This document shows positions 29,099 through 32,744 of a DNA stretch of 32,744 nucleotides, piece after piece. The translations under genes and the position numbers were made by a program. Each line of letters starts with the position of its first letter. The stretch's first letter is position 1. The DNA is taken from contig JAFSJF010000047.1 in NCBI GenBank assembly GCA_017439405.1, positions 1 to 32,744 on the forward strand. The letters are read 5' to 3'. Source of the stretch: Bacteroidales bacterium (GTDB taxonomy: Bacteria > Bacteroidota > Bacteroidia > Bacteroidales > F082). Under the pieces are notes generated by a model. The model did not search any database and was not told the DNA's origin. It was given only the letters and a program-made list of their open reading frames with translations.

Positions 29099-31087
29099 TT
29101 ATTTCCCCGGTCCAGGGCCTGGACCGCTGCCGCCAGTGTATTCAGAGAGTGAGACGTTGGAACCGCCGCTAACAGTAGCATTCAGGTAGCAGTTGTTGTC
29201 GAAGATGCCCGTGCCGCCACTCACCGTCACGCCGCTCTTCAGCGTCGGGGTCGATGAGGCCGAAACCACCATCGTCGAGTTGTTTTGGCCGCCGCCGGGA
29301 CCTCCGCCTCCAGGACCGCTACCACCGCTAACGGTTGGGGTATAAAACGCGATGGTGGTGCTGCCGTAAGTCATGGAATACCACGTCTCGCTGTTCCACG
29401 ACGAGGCTTGGTAGCATGTCTGCGAGAGCGAGCTGCCTTGCTCCAACCCACCGATGGCGATGAGCGTTCCGCCCGTGAAATAGAGTTGCTTCTGTTCCTC
29501 GCTGTTCACGTCGATGGCGACTTCGGGCGAAGACGCGCCGATGGCATACACCAACCCGCCTTGCAAATAAAGGTTTCCGTTGGAATCGATGCCGTCGTTG
29601 TCGGTGGCGCGGGCATAGACGTAGCCTCCGTCGATGGTCATGTCTTGCGCGGAGTTGATGCCGTCGTCGTGGGCATTGACGGTGATGTAACCTCCGCTGA
29701 TGTTGAGGTAGTTCTTGCTCTCGATGCCCTCGGCGTTGTTGCCGCTCGTGGTGACGTTGACTGTGCCGCTGCTGATGACGAGGCCGCCGCTATAGGTGGT
29801 CGAGTTGCCTGAAGTGTCTTTCACGCCGGCCTTGATGCCTTTGGGCGAAGAGTAATAATCGCTGTCGATTTGGTCGGTGTCGCCGGTGTAGTTGTGGTTT
29901 TCGTTGGTGCCGTCGCAATAATACAGCCCGCCCGAAGTCACAATGTCTATCGTGCCGCCCGTGATGGTCATCACGCCGTCGCATTTCATGCCTTTGCCGC
30001 CCGATCCGGTGGCCGTGACAGAAACCGACCCGCCGCTGACATTGAGGTTGCCGTCGGCGCTCAAGCCGCAAGCGGCTTTGGTCTCCAGGTCGTCCTCGTC
30101 CCAAGTGCCGTTGCCCGACATTGTTGCGGTGATATTTGTTTCGCCCGAAACGTAGATGTCGCCCGCACTCTTGATGCCTTTGGCTGCAAGGGCGGTGCAA
30201 TCGAGGGTGATGGAGCCGCCTTCGATATAGATGTTGCCTGAGTCTTCGTCCTCGTGGTTGTTGGTCATGCCGGTTGAGGTGTCGCCGTCGAGGTCGGCTT
30301 GGATGCCGTCGTCGCCAGTGCCGCTGATGCTGACGGTGCCGCTTTCCATCAGGAAATACTCGTTGCACGAAATGCCGTCGCCCACCGCCGAGGTCACGTT
30401 GATGGTGGCGTTCTTGATGCTCACGTATTCGCCCGCCTTGATGCCGTGCTTCACGTTGCCAACGACGTTGAGTGTGCCATACTGCTTGAACTCGGCGTGG
30501 CCTTTCACGTAGAGGCAACCCTTTTGCGAGCCGCCTGCCGCATCGACGAGCGTATTGGTCGTGCCCGTGATGACTTTCACGTTGATGCGCTTGCCGTTTT
30601 GGATGTGGACGGCTGCACCACTGTATACGGGCGTGGCATTGGTCAAAGTCAAGCCGTTCAGTTCGATGGTGGCCTTGTAAGAGCCTGACATATAGAACTC
30701 GCCATCGGTCGTTGTACCCGAAAGCGTGTAGGTGATTTCTTGCGCAAGGTCGTCGCTTTGGGCTATCGAGACGTGCGCCCCGCTTTGCGTGACGGTCAGG
30801 TATTGGGCAATGTTGCCTGCCACTGCAATCGTTGCAGAGGTGCCGCTGTAAACGATGCCTACCGCATTGTCAGTCACCTCCGTAGCATCGACATACATTC
30901 CGTCGATGTCGCTCAAGGCAAAGGTTTTGTTGATGATGGTGAGCGAGTCGCCGTCATAAAAGGTCATGTCGCCCGTTTGTGATGACGGGAACTGGTAGGT
31001 CACGTTGCCCACTTTCACGTTCAATGTCTGTGCATTGGCGGCCAATGACAAAACGAAAGCTGTGATAATCAATACCGTGCGTCTCAT
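29099..31087 (-). CDS. Exported carbohydrate-binding beta-helix protein, DUF4353/Cthe_2159-like
   Basis: A 662-aa protein. Signal peptide MRRTVLIITAFVLSLAANA. Residues ~85-560 match the Cthe_2159/DUF4353 pattern: repeats such as GIKAGEYVSIKNATINVTSA, GDGISCNEYFLMESGTVSIS, GDDGIQADLDGD and GGSITLDCTALAAKGIKSAG, with Asp/Asn turns that bind calcium. The Clostridium thermocellum member is reported to bind cellulose and acidic polysaccharide. Residues ~590-610 and the end are Gly/Pro-rich linkers (GGSGPGGGGPGGGQ), and no T9SS signature is evident at the C-terminus. Start overlaps the stop of the preceding gene as ATGA (31084-31087). It lies 40 bases before the esterase gene. Confidence 0.87.
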   Translation of the reverse strand: MRRTVLIITAFVLSLAANAQTLNVKVGNVTYQFPSSQTGDMTFYDGDSLTIINKTFALSDIDGMYVDATEVTDNAVGIVYSGTSATIAVAGNIAQYLTVTQSGAHVSIAQSDDLAQEITYTLSGTTTDGEFYMSGSYKATIELNGLTLTNATPVYSGAAVHIQNGKRINVKVITGTTNTLVDAAGGSQKGCLYVKGHAEFKQYGTLNVVGNVKHGIKAGEYVSIKNATINVTSAVGDGISCNEYFLMESGTVSISGTGDDGIQADLDGDTSTGMTNNHEDEDSGNIYIEGGSITLDCTALAAKGIKSAGDIYVSGETNITATMSGNGTWDEDDLETKAACGLSADGNLNVSGGSVSVTATGSGGKGMKCDGVMTITGGTIDIVTSGGLYYCDGTNENHNYTGDTDQIDSDYYSSPKGIKAGVKDTSGNSTTYSGGLVISSGTVNVTTSGNNAEGIESKNYLNISGGYITVNAHDDGINSAQDMTIDGGYVYARATDNDGIDSNGNLYLQGGLVYAIGASSPEVAIDVNSEEQKQLYFTGGTLIAIGGLEQGSSLSQTCYQASSWNSETWYSMTYGSTTIAFYTPTVSGGSGPGGGGPGGGQNNSTMVVSASSTPTLKSGVTVSGGTGIFDNNCYLNATVSGGSNVSLSEYTGGSGPGPGPGK

Positions 31088-31482
31088 CTCACTACGATTT
31101 TAATGGTTTCCGACTTCGACCTCAGCAAATACATGCCGGTTTTCAGATGGGTGGTGGCTTCTTTTGCGTTGGCGTATCTTCCCAGGTGGGCACCCGTCAC
31201 GGCGAAAACGTCAACTTCGCCACCGTCGGGCGAAAACATCTCCTCGATGCCCGTCGTGCTTTCCGAGAAGAACATCTTGCTTAACTCAGCAAGGGCAAAG
31301 GTTTGCGACTCCTCGCCGTTGGTGGCGACCAAGTTGCTGCCACTGACGTTGATGGTCAGCGACTCGACGGACATGGCGCGTACCGTCCCGTCCGTGGTCT
31401 GGAAAATCAGGTACGGATAATCGTAAGCCCGCGCAGCAAGCGAGGCCACGATGATGAATAGCGTAAGTAATGCTTTTTTCAT
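31084..31482 (-). CDS. Small exported protein with short C-terminal tail, first gene of the four-gene operon
   Basis: A 132-aa protein with signal peptide MKKALLTLFIIVASLAARA. The mature part has one beta-rich domain (FQTTDGTVRAMSVESLTINV, a pattern also seen at the N-terminus of the next protein) and a tail GEVDVFAVTGAHLGRYANAK ending MYLLRSKSETIKIVVR, the short exported-protein tail. It shares 4 bases (ATGA) with the downstream beta-helix gene, so the pair is translationally coupled and the products probably act together. A promoter (TAGTTTTG, 31516-31523 reverse) precedes it in the divergent region with the AraC gene. No known family. Confidence 0.82.
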   Translation of the reverse strand: MKKALLTLFIIVASLAARAYDYPYLIFQTTDGTVRAMSVESLTINVSGSNLVATNGEESQTFALAELSKMFFSESTTGIEEMFSPDGGEVDVFAVTGAHLGRYANAKEATTHLKTGMYLLRSKSETIKIVVR

Positions 31483-31515
31483 AGGCGTTTGATTTAGAAT
31501 GATGATTATAAGGCC

Positions 31516-31523
31516 GCAAAACT
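31516..31523 (-). promoter_or_regulatory. Promoter of the four-gene exported-protein operon
   Basis: On the reverse strand TAGTTTTG fits the -7 consensus, 34 bases before the ATG at 31482. It lies in the 142-bp region shared with the divergent AraC gene. Confidence 0.65.
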
Positions 31524-31612
31524 ATTTCTTTTGGATAAGGCAAACGATAACAAATCAGCCGCAATGTTTGGCAAAAAGTCGGATTATATTGGATTTTGTT
31601 GAAAAAAATCGG

Positions 31613-31620
31613 TATTTTTG
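31613..31620 (+). promoter_or_regulatory. Promoter of the AraC gene at 31625
   Basis: TATTTTTG, -7 consensus, 5 bases from the ATG, so the leader would be nearly absent if 31625 is the start. Confidence 0.55.
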
Positions 31621-31624
31621 CCGC

Positions 31625-32476
31625 ATGAAAACCCAGACAGTACAACCTCATCCGATAAACTTGAATCTACAGAGAATCAAGGACGAAGGGATTGTGGTGT
31701 TGGACAATGCCCACGGATTGCCGACTCGCGACAAGCCTTTCATTTCGCCCGACTATGTCATCTGCATCTGCCATCGGGGACACATCGACTTGATGTATGA
31801 CGACATTTCCGATTATTCGGAAACGCACACGGTAGGTGTCATCTTTCCGAACCACAGCCTCCGCGAAGTGAGCAAGACCGACGACTACCTCGCCACCTTG
31901 ATTGTGGTCGATGCCTCGGTGCTGAACGACCCCATGCTGCAAATCATCAACCAGATGCGCTATCGCTACGAGCCGCATCCTTGCGTGAAACTCGACAGGC
32001 ACGAATACCGCAACATCATGAACGTGGTGGAAATCATGCGCGAGACCGTGCGCGTCAACCTCCCTGACCGCAGGGCCTTGATGACGAGGCAACTGGAGTT
32101 CCTGCTGCGGCTGTTGGGGATTTACCGCAAGAACAAGTTCAACGAGGCGAATGCCGAAAAACGCATCAGCATGCAGTTCCATGCCAACTTGGAAAAACAC
32201 TTCCGCCAGCACCACGACGTCGGTTTTTATGCGGAACTTGCCTGCCTCTCGCCCAAATACTTCAGCGCGGTCATCCATCAGGAGACGGGACAAACAGCCG
32301 CCTATTGGATTCGCACCAAGATTATGGCCGAGGCCAAGATGCTGCTCCATGTGCGCCACGACCTCAACGTGCAGGCCATCGCCCACATGCTCGGCTTCGA
32401 CGAGCAAGCCTCCTTCTGCCGCTACTTCAAGCGCGAGACGGGGATGTCGCCGAGCGCGTTTCGGGAGAAGGGTTGA
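31625..32476 (+). CDS. AraC-family transcriptional regulator, divergent from the exported esterase operon
   Basis: A 283-aa protein. Residues ~1-150 form the sensor part (SPDYVICICHRGHIDLMYDD, VGVIFPNHSLREVS). Residues ~190-283 form the double helix-turn-helix (FYAELACLSPKYFSAVIHQ and LNVQAIAHMLGFDEQASFCR), ending GMSPSAFREKG. The frame is open upstream to 31499, but the ATG at 31625 is favoured because the -7 box (31613-31620) lies just before it. It diverges from the four-gene operon, the best candidate target, and is followed 82 bases later by the ATC-hydrolase-like gene. Confidence 0.9.
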   Translation: MKTQTVQPHPINLNLQRIKDEGIVVLDNAHGLPTRDKPFISPDYVICICHRGHIDLMYDDISDYSETHTVGVIFPNHSLREVSKTDDYLATLIVVDASVLNDPMLQIINQMRYRYEPHPCVKLDRHEYRNIMNVVEIMRETVRVNLPDRRALMTRQLEFLLRLLGIYRKNKFNEANAEKRISMQFHANLEKHFRQHHDVGFYAELACLSPKYFSAVIHQETGQTAAYWIRTKIMAEAKMLLHVRHDLNVQAIAHMLGFDEQASFCRYFKRETGMSPSAFREKG

Positions 32477-32496
32477 TGATTGACTAATCTTACAAA

Positions 32497-32590
32497 TCGC
32501 CATTATTTGGGATTGCTTCGTGAACGGATATGCAAGACTTTTGCAGCAAATAGCAAGAATGAAGAAAGACCACCCTCTGCGAATGATCAA
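32497..32590 (+). repeat. Leader and start region shared with 7741-7835
   Basis: Near-identical to 7741-7835 over about 90 bases, covering the promoter (-7 part gacttttg) and the first codons of the following gene. Confidence 0.75.
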
Positions 32591-32744
32591 TGCAGGCCGC
32601 TACAAGGTCTGTTTTTCGGAGTTAAGCCCTGAAATACAGAAAGATATATTGAAACGGATGGAACGCCTTATCGAGGAAAACCGCTGTTGGTACGACCGAG
32701 GCAACTACGGCCACCTGTGCAACATCCTGCCTACGCTCGCCATC
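32559..32744 (+). CDS. ATC-hydrolase-like protein, N-terminal part (runs off the window)
   Basis: The first 62 codons are visible, starting MKKDHPLRMINAGRYKVCFS and continuing through KRMERLIEENRCWYDRGNYG to HLCNILPTLAI at the window edge. The N-terminal helical bundle ending in N-I-L-P-x-L-A resembles proteins annotated L-2-amino-thiazoline-4-carboxylic acid hydrolase, a family common in gut Bacteroidales whose natural substrate is mostly unknown. A broken copy of the same family lies at 7816-8026, also beside an AraC gene. The family call is moderate because the diagnostic C-terminus is outside the window. Confidence 0.55.
   Translation, partial: MKKDHPLRMINAGRYKVCFSELSPEIQKDILKRMERLIEENRCWYDRGNYGHLCNILPTLAI

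Noticed and set aside
29099-31087. Spore-coat CotH/VTC system suggested by the Cthe_2159-like protein
   Set aside because: Such proteins often neighbour CotH and polyphosphate polymerase genes, but neither is present here; the neighbours are an esterase and another beta-helix protein.
1-32744. tRNA, rRNA, CRISPR array, prophage or conjugation genes
   Set aside because: None was recognised on either strand; apart from IS30 pieces and one possible accessory-protein fragment at 17581, no phage or conjugation functions are seen.

Overview
The window reads as chromosomal DNA of a gut- or rumen-type member of the order Bacteroidales, close to Prevotellaceae. Most intact genes have a Bacteroidota -7 box (TAnnTTTG) a short way upstream. 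Exported proteins carry type IX secretion C-terminal tails or the short 'GVYIxNGKK'-like tail common in Prevotella. The families present (AraC regulators, BspA-like LRR_5 proteins, DUF362, patatin, Na/Pi-PhoU) suit that group. No rRNA, tRNA or CRISPR array was seen. No genus can be assigned without searches.

Layout. 1-622: 3' part of an IS30-family element. 784-2288: a 4Fe-4S protein and a Crp/Fnr-type regulator (+). 2289-6388: a minus-strand ion-transport cluster (small protein, K+/H+ antiporter, acidic membrane-anchored protein, Na/Pi symporter with PhoU domain). 6488-6549: twin-hairpin repeat. 6580-7680: a lipoprotein and an exported protein of unknown family. 7740-10085: a decayed zone with an ATC-hydrolase-like remnant, an internally deleted IS30 copy, an AraC gene without its DNA-binding domain, a 5' fragment of a CDP-alcohol phosphatidyltransferase, an intact patatin and a 31-codon stub of a glycosyltransferase. 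10174-13122: a DUF308/HdeD membrane protein and a single-chain restriction-modification-like enzyme. 13144-17449: an AraC regulator divergent from a five-gene run (ferritin-like, radical SAM, FMN split-barrel, 57-aa winged helix, MBL-rubredoxin fusion). 17500-20790: oxidoreductase gene remnants around an intact BspA-like T9SS protein. 20799-25741 (minus): flavodoxin-family protein, alpha/beta hydrolase, a second copy of the unknown exported protein, DUF362 protein, AraC regulator. 25840-31482 (minus): a tightly packed four-gene operon of exported proteins, including a subtype-B-tannase-like esterase and two beta-helix proteins, divergent from an AraC regulator (31625). The window ends inside an intact relative of the 7.8-kb remnant.

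How it fits together. Two AraC-controlled modules stand out. In the first, an 11-bp direct repeat with exactly 21-bp spacing lies between the regulator (14022) and the ferritin-like gene (14182), as expected of an AraC operator. The run it faces combines iron storage, radical SAM chemistry, a flavin protein and a rubredoxin fused to a metallo-hydrolase. In the second, the exported esterase/beta-helix operon faces the AraC gene at 31625. A conserved terminator-like hairpin repeat follows gene after gene from 10.7 to 25.8 kb, oriented with the gene that precedes it. Many gene remnants keep only the 5' end, only the 3' end, or both ends with the middle missing, which suggests ongoing loss by internal deletion (or, less interestingly, assembly error).
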